Assembly: GCF_004403515.1 (NCBI RefSeq)
Contig: NZ_SOHH01000095.1
Span: 381 to 64,380 of the forward strand
DNA length: 64,000 nucleotides
Origin: Cryobacterium fucosi
GTDB taxonomy: Bacteria; Actinomycetota; Actinomycetes; Actinomycetales; Microbacteriaceae
Direction of reading: 5' to 3'
A model generated the notes under the pieces. The model saw only the letters and a program-made list of their open reading frames with translations, had not been told where the DNA came from and ran no database searches. The position numbers and the translations under genes are program-made. This document shows, piece by piece, positions 9,891 through 21,385 of the stretch (position 1 is its first letter; each line of letters begins with the position of its first letter).

Positions 9891-11078
9891 ATGGCGGTCT
9901 ACCTGGACCACGCCGCGACGACACCGATGCTTCCCGGCGCCATCGCGGCGTTCACCGAAGCGATGACGGTCGTGGGCAACCCCGCCTCGATCCACAGCCA
10001 GGGCCAGCTCAAGAAACGGATGCTCGAGGAAGCCCGCGAAACCGTGGCGGCCAGTGTCGGCTGCGACCCGATCGAGGTCGTCTTCACGGCCGGCGGCACC
10101 GAATCGGTCAACCTCGGCATCAAAGGGCTGTTCTGGGCCCGGGCGCCCCGGCGACGCATCCTCGTTCCCGGCGGGGAACACCACGCCACCGTCGACACCG
10201 TCGAATGGCTGGAACGGCACGAGGGCGCGGTGATCGACTGGCTGCCGCTGGACGAGCACGGCCGGGTCAGCCCTGCCGCCGTCGCCCGCGCGATCGCGGC
10301 CCACCCGGACGAGATCGCCCTGGTCACGCTGCTCGCCGCCAACAACGAGGTCGGCACGCTCCAGCCCGTGGCGGAGGTCGCCGCGCTCGCCGCGGCCCAC
10401 GGCATCCCGGTGCATGTCGACGCGGTGGCGGCCTACGGGCACGTCCCGATCGACTTCCGCTCCCTCAGCCGCGGGGGAGTGTCCGCGGTGAGCGTCTCGG
10501 CGCACAAGATCGGCGGCCCGGTCGGTATCGGCGCGCTGGTTCTGTCCCGGCGCGCGACCGTGGAGCCGCTGCTGCACGGCGGCGGGCAGCAGCGGCAGGT
10601 GCGCAGCGGCACCCAGGATGTCGCGGCAGCCGTGGCCTTCGCCGTGGCCGCGGCGGCGGCGGGCGAGGACCTGCCCGGGGAGAACGCGCGCGTCGCCCTG
10701 CTCCGGCGGGCCGTCGTGGACGGGGTGCTGGCAGCGGTGCCGACCGCACGGCTCAACGGCGACCCTGACCCGGCCCGCCACCTGCCCGGAACAGCACACT
10801 TCAGCTTCCCCGGCTGCGAGGGCGATTCGCTCCTGTTCCTGCTCGACGCCGCCGGCGTCGCCGTGTCGACCGGCTCGGCCTGCCAGGCCGGGATCCCGGA
10901 GCCCTCGCACGTGCTGCGGGCGATGGGCCGCAGCGAGGTGGAGGCCCGGGGGGCCCTCCGGATCACCCTCGGCCGCACCTCGACCATGGCCGACGTCGAG
11001 GCCCTGCTCGTCGCACTGCCCGCCGCCCACGCCCAGGCCTCCCGCGCCGGCATGGCCGACCGGGTCCCCGGCCGCTGA
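9891..11078 (+). CDS. Cysteine desulfurase (IscS/NifS family)
   Basis: A 395-aa class V aminotransferase-fold PLP enzyme that takes sulfur from cysteine as a persulfide. YLDHAATTP marks the N-terminus, SVSAHKIGGPVG holds the PLP lysine, and STGSACQAG holds the catalytic loop cysteine. GGAGG 8 nt before the ATG at 9891 decides the start. Position upstream of mnmA suggests that it supplies sulfur for tRNA 2-thiouridine, with Fe-S assembly also possible. Two palindromic repeats and a regulator lie between the two genes, so they are probably separate transcripts. Confidence 0.93.
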   Translation: MAVYLDHAATTPMLPGAIAAFTEAMTVVGNPASIHSQGQLKKRMLEEARETVAASVGCDPIEVVFTAGGTESVNLGIKGLFWARAPRRRILVPGGEHHATVDTVEWLERHEGAVIDWLPLDEHGRVSPAAVARAIAAHPDEIALVTLLAANNEVGTLQPVAEVAALAAAHGIPVHVDAVAAYGHVPIDFRSLSRGGVSAVSVSAHKIGGPVGIGALVLSRRATVEPLLHGGGQQRQVRSGTQDVAAAVAFAVAAAAAGEDLPGENARVALLRRAVVDGVLAAVPTARLNGDPDPARHLPGTAHFSFPGCEGDSLLFLLDAAGVAVSTGSACQAGIPEPSHVLRAMGRSEVEARGALRITLGRTSTMADVEALLVALPAAHAQASRAGMADRVPGR

Positions 11079-11114
11079 CGCTGTAGCGGATGCCGGTGCG
11101 GCCGGCCTGACCTC

Positions 11115-11222
11115 GCGCATCCGTCACGCTCGGCCGCGGCTCGAGCGCGCCAGTTGCGCCGCTGCGCTCCAAGTGTGCCTGGCGCGCAGAGGCGCAGATG
11201 GCGCGTTGGCCGTTCCGGCCGA
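11115..11222. repeat. Palindromic repeat, copy 1
   Basis: A ~108-bp element with a hairpin core: arms starting GCGCGCCA and ending TGGCGCG flank the tip CCAAGTGTGCCTGG. A second copy at 11906-12014 matches it along both flanks but has the tip in reverse complement. It resembles a REP/BIME-type or MITE-type genomic repeat. Confidence 0.75.
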
Positions 11223-11275
11223 GGGGCGCATCCGTGGTGGAGTGTGCCGAAGGGTATACATCTCGGCCTGCATGC

Positions 11276-11291
11276 GTAAGAGAATACTTAC
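11276..11291. promoter_or_regulatory. Candidate operator of the winged-helix regulator
   Basis: A perfect inverted repeat GTAAG-N6-CTTAC lies 30 bp upstream of the regulator start, where the promoter should be. Winged-helix repressors of this size commonly autoregulate through such dyads. The assignment rests on position and symmetry only. Confidence 0.45.
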
Positions 11292-11321
11292 AGGTAGGCG
11301 ATGTGGGAAGGAGAGTGCACC

Positions 11322-11687
11322 GTGACTGTCGAGGACGAGATCGCCCGGATTGCTGCTCTCGCCAACCCGCATCGGTACAGGATCATCGCCATACTGGCGG
11401 AAGAGTCGCTGCATGTGAGCGAACTCGCCCGCCGCTTGGGCATGTCGCGCGCCCTGCTCTATATGCACCTGCAGCGACTCGAGGCGGCCGGCTACGTGAC
11501 CGGCCACCTCGAACTCTCTGACCGCGGCACGGCCCTGAAATTCTTCGAGGTCGTGCCGTTCCACCTCACTATCGACGTCGCCGGCATCGTTGCCGCGGTG
11601 GCGTCCGCCCCGGCCGCGTCCGCCCCGGCCGCGTCCGCCCCGGCCGCGTCCGCCCCGGCCCAATCTGACACAGAAAGCTCACACTGA
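11322..11687 (+). CDS. Winged-helix transcriptional regulator (ArsR-like)
   Basis: A 121-aa protein whose first ~75 residues form a winged helix: ALANPHRYRIIAIL, then the HTH HVSELARRLGMSRALLYMHLQRL and a wing. No metal-binding cysteines are present, so metal sensing is unlikely. The C-terminus is a low-complexity (ASAPA)n tail encoded by a 15-bp tandem repeat. GTG at 11322 is preferred over the upstream ATG (11301) because AAGGAG sits at good spacing. Its TGA overlaps the ATG of the next small gene (TGATG), so the two are translationally coupled. Ligand and targets are unknown. Confidence 0.8.
   Translation: MTVEDEIARIAALANPHRYRIIAILAEESLHVSELARRLGMSRALLYMHLQRLEAAGYVTGHLELSDRGTALKFFEVVPFHLTIDVAGIVAAVASAPAASAPAASAPAASAPAQSDTESSH
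11601..11660 (+). repeat. 15-bp tandem repeat, four exact copies
   Basis: Four perfect copies of a 15-bp unit (GCGTCCGCCCCGGCC) encode the Ala/Ser/Pro tail of the regulator. Perfect identity suggests recent expansion and possible length variation between strains. The frame is kept at any copy number. Confidence 0.9.
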
Positions 11688-11901
11688 TGGAAAGCATTCT
11701 CTGTTCGCCTGGATCGCAATTGCCGGCATCGTCGCGGCATCCGTGCGTTCCCGCGAGAAAAGATCAGAGTCCGCCGGAGTGGACGACCTTCGCGATCTCG
11801 TCGCACGGAACACAGCGAGCAACCAGGCCGTGCTCGACAAGCTCGACCGCCTGGAAACCCGCCTCGCCTCGGTCGAGAACACCCTGACCGATATTCCCTG
11901 A
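11687..11901 (+). pseudogene. Frameshifted membrane-anchored coiled-coil microprotein
   Basis: The ATG at 11687 is coupled to the upstream regulator by TGATG, yet its own frame gives a composition unlike a protein. One frame away the sequence reads as a good small protein: [14 protein letters not shown] (a membrane helix), a charged stretch, then the amphipathic [18 protein letters not shown] ending at TGA 11899-11901. Removing one CT from ATTCTCTGTTC near 11696-11706 joins ATG to this frame as a ~70-aa protein starting MESILFAWI. It is therefore a 2-bp duplication, a -1 frameshifted product, or a sequence error. Function unknown. Confidence 0.6.
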
Positions 11902-11905
11902 CCCG

Positions 11906-12014
11906 GCGCATCCGTCGCGCTCGGCCCCCTCCGCGAGCGCGCCAGTTGCGCCGCTGCGCGCCAGGCACACTTGGTGCGCAGCGGCGAAGGTGGCGCGTTG
12001 GCCATTCGGTCCGA
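11906..12014. repeat. Palindromic repeat, copy 2
   Basis: A ~109-bp partner of the element at 11115-11222, with the same outer arms and orientation but the tip CCAGGCACACTTGG, the exact reverse complement of the tip in copy 1. The two copies bracket the regulator-microprotein pair. Confidence 0.75.
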
Positions 12015-12020
12015 CCCGAT

Positions 12021-12032
12021 TACACTCGTCAG
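12021..12032 (+). promoter_or_regulatory. Leaderless promoter -10 of mnmA
   Basis: TACACT at 12021-12026 is followed by 6 nt and the GTG at 12033. It lies immediately downstream of palindromic repeat copy 2, which leaves little room for a separate -35 element. Confidence 0.6.
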
Positions 12033-15585
<3,553 letters not shown>

Positions 15586-15586
15586 G

Positions 15587-15809
15587 TCAGCCGGCCGCGG
15601 GTACGGTCCCGTCGTCGACCCAGCCGGGCACCATCAGGGTGAACAGCTCCGCGTCCTCGATGCTCCACACGTGGTGCATGCCCGGCGGGATCCAGCGGTC
15701 CGCGGTAGGCATCCAGACCCTCGGGGCTGCCGCCGCGGTTCACGTCCTCGAACACGCGGGCGGCATTGTCGGGCCGGATGCCGACGCCGTGTTCGAGTGG
15801 GTAGCTCAC
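15587..15809 (-). pseudogene. Remnant of a cupin-like gene
   Basis: A GTG at 15809 overlaps the padR remnant stop (GTGA) and opens a frame whose first ~45 residues look ordinary. It then loses protein-like sequence. A different frame continues from about 15712 with RWIPPGMHHVWSIEDAELF, a typical beta-strand and His segment of a cupin, ending at TGA 15587-15589. The gene is frameshifted and too short for a cupin barrel. The cupin assignment rests on the C-terminal fragment alone. Confidence 0.45.
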
Positions 15810-16162
15810 GACAGCGCCTCCACGGTCTCGCCCAGCCAGGCCAGCTCAGCTTCGGCGTGGCGAATCCCGTTCCGGAGGGTGGCACGGCGGAGGGCGTGCG
15901 CGAGGTCGACGGGTTCGCCGACGAAGAAGACCCGCACCAGGAAGGCGTCGTGGGGCGTCTCGGGGGGCAGCGGGGAGGCCGGCCACTCGCGCAGCGCGGT
16001 GAGGCCGGTCGGGGTGATCCGGTGCACGCGTCGGTCCGGGCGCCCGTCCTGGGCGATCACTTCCACTTCCGCGAGGCCCTCGGCGACGAGGAGGGCCAGC
16101 GTGCGATAGATCTGGGACTGGTCGCCGGACCAAGCAAGTATCAATTTTCGGGCAAAAGTCAC
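15806..16162 (-). pseudogene. Truncated PadR-family regulator
   Basis: 118 residues read as the middle of a PadR repressor: the recognition-helix part (GDQSQIYRTLALLVAEGL), the wing (RPDRRVHRITPTGLTALREW) and the start of the C-terminal helical domain. About 30-40 N-terminal residues, including the first helix of the HTH, are missing, and the C-terminal helix is also short. The only start is a GTG at 16162 without a ribosome-binding site. DNA binding is unlikely to survive. Confidence 0.6.
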
Positions 16163-16168
16163 CCCTTT

Positions 16169-17698
16169 ATGGGGGGAACGCGACCGGTCAACCGCGTCGC
16201 CGTTTCAGTACTCTGGTCATGCAGGCCTTGTGTTTCACGTCGAGCTACCCAACTGCTCGGTGTTCGTGAGGGGACGTACCCGAGTTTGCTTTTAGCGGCG
16301 GCACTGATTTCCGCCTCATTGACCTTCCACACGGTCAGTGAGCCCCTTGGAGTGCGCTCGCTCACGACCCCGGCAGTCACCGCCCGGGTCTCGGCAGCCC
16401 CAGCGCCGTCGGGAGTCGTCATCCTGTCCACCCCGCTTCGGCTGGTCCTCGCGGTGTCTGGGGAGCCAGGGGTCGCGGCGCAACCGGCAACCTCCGTGCA
16501 ACCGGCGGCCTCTCTGGTGGCAGGGGCGGACGCCAGCCTCGATTCGGTGCGACGGATGTCCGGGGCCAGCCTTCTCGCGGGCCTGTCGCGGCTGACCGTC
16601 AGCGACATCTCCACCTTCGTCGCCGAGTTTCCCGGCCAGGTCGACTCCCTGCTGGCCGTGCCTCCCTCCGCGACGGAGGTCACGGGGTGGTGGACCGGGC
16701 TCGACGGCACCGAGCGGTCGTCCCTCCTCGCCGGGGCGCCGCGGTTGGTCGGCAACCTCGACGGCATCCCCTTCCGGGAGCGCGGGCGGGCCAACGCCCG
16801 CTACCTGGGACGGAGCCTGGCCGAGGTGGACCGCCGCCTCGCCGGCTCGCTCGACGACGCGTCACGGGACGCCGCGACGCGCGAGCGCGCCATCCTGACC
16901 CAGGTCCAGGCCGCGCTCCGCTCGACCGATGGGGGTCCCCGCCGATCCTTGATCCTCCTGGACACCGTGGCGGGGGGCCGGGCCGCCATCGCCCTCGGGA
17001 ACCCGGACACCGCCGCCTTCGTCAGCTACCTCGTGCCGGGCATGAACTACGGCGTCGAATCTCAGATCGTGAACTGGACCGCGACCGCGGAGGCCCTCTA
17101 CGCCGAACAACGCACCGTGCTCGCCGAGCGGGCCGCGAGCGGTCGGGGTGCGGCCGCCGCGGGAATCGCGGTCGTCTCCTGGATCGGCTACGAAGCACCG
17201 GACCTGTTCAGCGTCGGGGGCCTCGACCACGCCGTCGCAGGCGCCGACTTCCTCGAGAAGTACTCGCAGGGCATCCGCTCCGACCGCGCCCGCAACCAGC
17301 CCTTCGTCTCGGTGTTCGCGCACTCCTACGGCTCGACGGTCGCCCTCACGGCCCTCGCGCGCGGGTCGTTCGAGGTCGACGCGCTGGTGCTGGTCGGTTC
17401 TCCCGGCAGCCAGATCCAGTCTGTGGACAATCTGAGCGTGGCCAATGGCAACGTGTTCGTGGGAAAGGCCGATTGGGACCCGGCGGTCAACAGTGCCTTC
17501 TTCGGCAGCGACCCGGGTGCGGAATCGTACGGCGCCCGGCCGCTGGGGGTCTCCGGCGCGCGCGACCGGCTCACCGGGACGTGGTTCGCCGGGTCGCTCG
17601 GCCACAACGCCTATTTCGACCGGGGCAGCGAGTCGCTGCACAACATGGCCCTGATCGGAACGGACAACGCGGATCTGGTCACCAACGGCTCCGAATAG
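16169..17698 (+). CDS. Probable exported alpha/beta hydrolase, DUF1023 family
   Basis: About 509 aa if the ATG at 16169 is used. A hydrophobic stretch (LLLAAALISASLTF, about residues 38-51) looks like a signal or anchor, so the true start may be the in-frame TTG near 16285. The C-terminal half is a DUF1023 hydrolase fold with the nucleophile elbow FAHSYGS (Ser386), SWIGYEAPD before it and ALVLVGSPGSQ after it. Substrate unknown; family members are esterase-like. The start lies 7 bp from that of the divergent padR remnant, and no Shine-Dalgarno sequence is visible. Confidence 0.75.
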   Translation: MGGTRPVNRVAVSVLWSCRPCVSRRATQLLGVREGTYPSLLLAAALISASLTFHTVSEPLGVRSLTTPAVTARVSAAPAPSGVVILSTPLRLVLAVSGEPGVAAQPATSVQPAASLVAGADASLDSVRRMSGASLLAGLSRLTVSDISTFVAEFPGQVDSLLAVPPSATEVTGWWTGLDGTERSSLLAGAPRLVGNLDGIPFRERGRANARYLGRSLAEVDRRLAGSLDDASRDAATRERAILTQVQAALRSTDGGPRRSLILLDTVAGGRAAIALGNPDTAAFVSYLVPGMNYGVESQIVNWTATAEALYAEQRTVLAERAASGRGAAAAGIAVVSWIGYEAPDLFSVGGLDHAVAGADFLEKYSQGIRSDRARNQPFVSVFAHSYGSTVALTALARGSFEVDALVLVGSPGSQIQSVDNLSVANGNVFVGKADWDPAVNSAFFGSDPGAESYGARPLGVSGARDRLTGTWFAGSLGHNAYFDRGSESLHNMALIGTDNADLVTNGSE

Positions 17699-17719
17699 AA
17701 TTGGGGAATCCACCTCGAC

Positions 17720-17725
17720 GATAAT
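17720..17725 (+). promoter_or_regulatory. -10 box of gatCAB
   Basis: GATAAT at 17720-17725, 9 nt before the gatC ATG, with GGAG between them. I cannot assign a convincing -35 element. Confidence 0.4.
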
Positions 17726-17734
17726 CGGAGCAAC

Positions 17735-18031
17735 ATGTCTGAAATCACGGCCGAGCAGGTAGCGCATTTGGCCAACCTCGCCCGGATCGACCTCAGCCCG
17801 GAGGAGATCAACCGCCTCACCACGGAACTCGGCCAGATCGTCGATTCCGTCGCGAAGGTAGCCGAAGTGGCCACCCCCGACGTTCCGGCGACCAGCCACC
17901 CGATGCCGCTGACCAACGTCTTCCGCCCCGACACTGTCGTTCCCTCGCTCACCGTCGAACAGGCGCTTTCCGGCGCGCCCGACCACGACGGCGACAAGTT
18001 CCGAGTGCCCGCGATCCTGGACGAGGAGTGA
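17735..18031 (+). CDS. gatC: Asp/Glu-tRNA amidotransferase subunit GatC
   Basis: A 98-aa small subunit that wraps around GatA and stabilises the GatCAB complex. The family pattern [18 protein letters not shown] at the N-terminus and [13 protein letters not shown] near the C-terminus are present. It is the first gene of gatCAB, with a GGAG ribosome-binding site 4 nt before the ATG. The complex converts Glu-tRNA(Gln) and/or Asp-tRNA(Asn) to the amidated forms. Confidence 0.95.
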   Translation: MSEITAEQVAHLANLARIDLSPEEINRLTTELGQIVDSVAKVAEVATPDVPATSHPMPLTNVFRPDTVVPSLTVEQALSGAPDHDGDKFRVPAILDEE

Positions 18032-18033
18032 GA

Positions 18034-19581
18034 ATGACCAACCTGATCAAGCTGTCCGCCGCCGACCTCTCCGGCCTGCTCGCCGACCGGTCGGTGAGCT
18101 CGGTGGAAGTGACGCGCGCCCACCTCGACCACATCGCGGCCGTCGACACCGATGTGCACGCCTTCCTGCACGTGGCCAGGGATGCCGCACTCGCCACCGC
18201 GGCCCGGATCGACGCCCGCCGCGCCGCCGGCGACGTCCTCGGCCCGCTCGCCGGGGTCCCGATAGCCATCAAGGACGTGCTCGCCACCCAGGACATGCCG
18301 TCCACGGCCGGCTCCAAAATCCTCGAAGGCTGGATTCCGCCGTACGACGCCACCGTCGTCAGGCGGGTGCGCGACGCCGGACTGATTCCGCTCGGCAAGA
18401 CCAACATGGACGAATTCGCGATGGGCTCGTCGACCGAGTTCTCCGCCTACGGCCCGACCCACAACCCGTGGGACCTGGACCGGATCCCCGGCGGGTCGGG
18501 AGGCGGCTCCGCCGCCGCGGTGAGCTCCTTCGAGGCGCCCCTCGCCCTCGGCAGCGACACCGGCGGTTCCATCCGCCAGCCCGCCGCCGTCACCGGCTCG
18601 GTCGGCGTCAAGCCCACCTACGGCGGCGTCTCCCGCTACGGGTCGATCGCGCTGGCGTCCTCGCTGGACCAGGTCGGTCCCGTCACCCGCACGGTCTACG
18701 ACGCTGCCCTGCTGCACGATGTCATCGGCGGGCACGACCCGCTCGACTCGACCTCGCTCACCGATTCCTGGCCGTCGATGGCCGCCGCCGCGCGGGCCGG
18801 CCTGGCCGACGGCGCACTGAAGGGTGTCCGCGTCGGCGTCATCAGGGAGCTCGCCGGTGAGGGATTCCAGCCCGGCGTCAGGCAGCGCTTCGGGGAGACC
18901 CTGGCCCTGCTCGCCGCTGCCGGCGCGGAGATCGTGCAGGTCAGCGCGCCGAACTTCGAGTACGCCATCGCCGCGTACTACCTGATCCTGCCCGCGGAGG
19001 CGTCGAGCAACCTGGCAAGGTTCGACTCGGTGCGCTTCGGCATCCGGGTCAACCCGGCCGAGGGACCCCTCACCAGCGAGCGCGTGATGGCGGCCACCCG
19101 CGACGCCGGCTTCGGCCCCGAGGTCAAGCGCCGCATCATCCTCGGCACCTACGCGCTGAGCGCCGGGTACTACGACGCGTACTACGGCAGCGCCCAGAAG
19201 GTGCGCACGCTCATCCAGCGCGACTTCGACGCGGCCTTCGCCCAGGTCGATGTGCTGGTGTCGCCGAGCGCGCCCACCACGGCCTTCAAGTTCGGTGAGA
19301 AGATGACCGACCCGATGGCGATGTACCTCAACGACGTCACCACCATCCCGGCGAACCTCGCCGGCGTGCCCGGGATGAGCCTTCCGATGGGGCTCGCCCC
19401 CGAGGACGGGCTCCCCGTCGGCCTGCAGATCATGGCGCCGGCGAAACTGGATGCCCGCCTCTACACCTTCGGTGCCGCCGTCGAGCGCCTGCTGGAGGCG
19501 ACCTGGGGGCACACCCTGCTCAGCCAGGCACCCGAGCTCGCGCCCACCGAAATGTTCGCCAGCGAAGAGGGAGTCGTCTGA
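18034..19581 (+). CDS. gatA: Asp/Glu-tRNA amidotransferase subunit GatA
   Basis: A 515-aa amidase-signature subunit that releases ammonia from glutamine. The catalytic Lys is in VPIAIKDV, the Gly/Ser-rich signature is [13 protein letters not shown], and the nucleophile Ser is in [13 protein letters not shown]. The ATG at 18034 has GAGGAG at 5-nt spacing. A GTG at 18028 overlapping the gatC stop (GTGA) is the alternative. It is coupled to gatB by TGATG at its end. Confidence 0.96.
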   Translation: MTNLIKLSAADLSGLLADRSVSSVEVTRAHLDHIAAVDTDVHAFLHVARDAALATAARIDARRAAGDVLGPLAGVPIAIKDVLATQDMPSTAGSKILEGWIPPYDATVVRRVRDAGLIPLGKTNMDEFAMGSSTEFSAYGPTHNPWDLDRIPGGSGGGSAAAVSSFEAPLALGSDTGGSIRQPAAVTGSVGVKPTYGGVSRYGSIALASSLDQVGPVTRTVYDAALLHDVIGGHDPLDSTSLTDSWPSMAAAARAGLADGALKGVRVGVIRELAGEGFQPGVRQRFGETLALLAAAGAEIVQVSAPNFEYAIAAYYLILPAEASSNLARFDSVRFGIRVNPAEGPLTSERVMAATRDAGFGPEVKRRIILGTYALSAGYYDAYYGSAQKVRTLIQRDFDAAFAQVDVLVSPSAPTTAFKFGEKMTDPMAMYLNDVTTIPANLAGVPGMSLPMGLAPEDGLPVGLQIMAPAKLDARLYTFGAAVERLLEATWGHTLLSQAPELAPTEMFASEEGVV

Positions 19582-21086
19582 TGAAAAAGGCCGAACTGAT
19601 GGACTACGACAAGGCGCTCGAACTGTTCGAGCCGGTGCTCGGCTTCGAGGTGCACGTCGAACTCAACACCAAGACCAAGATGTTCTGCGGCTGTGCCAAC
19701 GAATTCGGCCAGGGAGCCAACACCAACACCTGCCCGACCTGCCTCGGCCTGCCCGGCGGACTCCCGCAGGTGAACGCGAAGGCGATCGAGTCGAGCATCC
19801 GCCTCGGCCTCGCCCTCGGCTGCGAGATCGCCGAGTATTCCCGCTTCGCCCGCAAGAACTACTTCTACCCGGACACCGCGAAGAACTTCCAGACCTCGCA
19901 GTACGACGAACCGATCGCCTTCAACGGCCAACTCACGATCGAGCTCGAAAGCGGCCGCCTGGTCACGGTCGACATCGAACGCGCCCACATGGAGGACGAC
20001 GCCGGAAAGCTCACCCACGTCGGCGGCCAGGCCGGTCGCATCCAGGGCGCCGACTACTCGCTCGTGGACTACAACCGCGGCGGAGTGCCGCTGGTCGAGA
20101 TCGTCACCCGGATGATCGAGGGCGGCGAGGCCGACTCCCCGGAGATCGGGCGCAGCTACGTCGCCGCGATCCGCGAGATCGTGAAGGGCCTCGGCGTCTC
20201 CAACGCCCGGATGGAAGAGGGCAACGTGCGCTGCGACGCCAACGTGTCCCTCCGCCCCCGCGGATCGAACATCCTGGGCACGCGAACCGAGACCAAGAAC
20301 GTGAACTCGCTGCGTTCGGTCGAACGCGCCGTGCGCTACGAGATCCAGCGCCAGGCGGCGCTGCTGGCCGCGGGCGGAACCATCACCCAGGAGACCAGGC
20401 ACTGGCACGAGGACACCGGCATCACCTCCGCCGGCCGGCCCAAGTCCGACGCCGACGACTACCGCTACTTCCCCGAGCCAGACCTCGTGCCCGTCGCGCC
20501 GTCGCGTGAATGGGTCGAGGAGCTTCGTGCCACCCTGCCGGAGCCCCCGGCGGCCCGGCGCAAGCGACTCCAGGCCGACTGGGGCTTTGCCAACCTCGAG
20601 TTCCAGGACGTCGTCAACTCCGACCTGCTCGACGCCGTCGAGGCCACCATCGCCGCCGGAGCGGCCGCCCAGGCTGCCCGCAAGTGGTGGACCGGGGAGA
20701 TCGCCAGGCTCGCGAACGTCGCCGGCGTGGCCGCACATTCGCTCGTGCACCCCGTGCAGGTGGCCGCCCTGATCGAACTCGTCGTGGCAGGCACTCTCAC
20801 CGACCGCCTGGCCCGCCAGGTCCTCGAAGGCGTCATCGCCGGCGAGGGCACCCCGCTCGAAGTCGTCGAACTGCGCGGACTCGCGGTCGTCTCAGACGAC
20901 GGCCCGCTCATCGCAGCGATCGACGAGGCACTGGCCGCCCAGCCCGACGTGCTCGCGAAGATCCGCGTTGGCAAGGTTCAGGCCGCCGGTGCCGTGATCG
21001 GAGCCGTCATGAAGGCCATGCGCGGCCAGGCGGATGCCGCCCGGGTGCGGGAGCTCGTGCTGGAGAGAGCCGGAACGGCCCAGTAA
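19581..21086 (+). CDS. gatB: Asp/Glu-tRNA amidotransferase subunit GatB
   Basis: A 501-aa subunit that phosphorylates and amidates the tRNA-bound carboxylate and recognises tRNA through its C-terminal helical/YqeY tail. The start [18 protein letters not shown] and the conserved [11 protein letters not shown] follow the family closely. The first residue of its ATG is the last base of the gatA stop. The tail ends in the expected [16 protein letters not shown] motif, so it is complete. Confidence 0.96.
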   Translation: MKKAELMDYDKALELFEPVLGFEVHVELNTKTKMFCGCANEFGQGANTNTCPTCLGLPGGLPQVNAKAIESSIRLGLALGCEIAEYSRFARKNYFYPDTAKNFQTSQYDEPIAFNGQLTIELESGRLVTVDIERAHMEDDAGKLTHVGGQAGRIQGADYSLVDYNRGGVPLVEIVTRMIEGGEADSPEIGRSYVAAIREIVKGLGVSNARMEEGNVRCDANVSLRPRGSNILGTRTETKNVNSLRSVERAVRYEIQRQAALLAAGGTITQETRHWHEDTGITSAGRPKSDADDYRYFPEPDLVPVAPSREWVEELRATLPEPPAARRKRLQADWGFANLEFQDVVNSDLLDAVEATIAAGAAAQAARKWWTGEIARLANVAGVAAHSLVHPVQVAALIELVVAGTLTDRLARQVLEGVIAGEGTPLEVVELRGLAVVSDDGPLIAAIDEALAAQPDVLAKIRVGKVQAAGAVIGAVMKAMRGQADAARVRELVLERAGTAQ

Positions 21087-21385
21087 TGGCATTCCGGAAG
21101 CGACAGCAGCCGGCCGAACCCGGGCGAACCGGGTTCGGCGTCGGGGTCCAGGTCGTGGTGCGGCTCGACCGCAGCCGCCACCCTGATTCCGGCACCCCGG
21201 ACCCGAGCGGGGTGATCGTGGCCGGCGGAGACATGGAAGGCGCCGCACTGTATGCCCCGGTGACCCTGCGGGAGGCCGTCTGGGTGGTGCAGTTCGACGA
21301 GCCGTTCTACGGACTCGACGGGTCCGGCCCGCATGAGTCCGCCCGGGTGGCGCAGAGCTACCTCGACGCGGCCCCGGAAGCGTGA
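21086..21385 (+). CDS. Small protein of unknown function
   Basis: 99 aa, coupled to gatB (TAATG) and overlapping the next gene by GTGA, so it is clearly read as part of this transcript. It is soluble, with a basic N-terminus (AFRKRQQP), a segment with VQVVVRLDRS and VIVAGGDMEG, and an aromatic acidic stretch WVVQFDEPFYGLDG. I recognise no family. Position suggests either housekeeping linkage to GatCAB or a partner of the downstream transporter; neither is shown. Confidence 0.7.
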   Translation: MAFRKRQQPAEPGRTGFGVGVQVVVRLDRSRHPDSGTPDPSGVIVAGGDMEGAALYAPVTLREAVWVVQFDEPFYGLDGSGPHESARVAQSYLDAAPEA

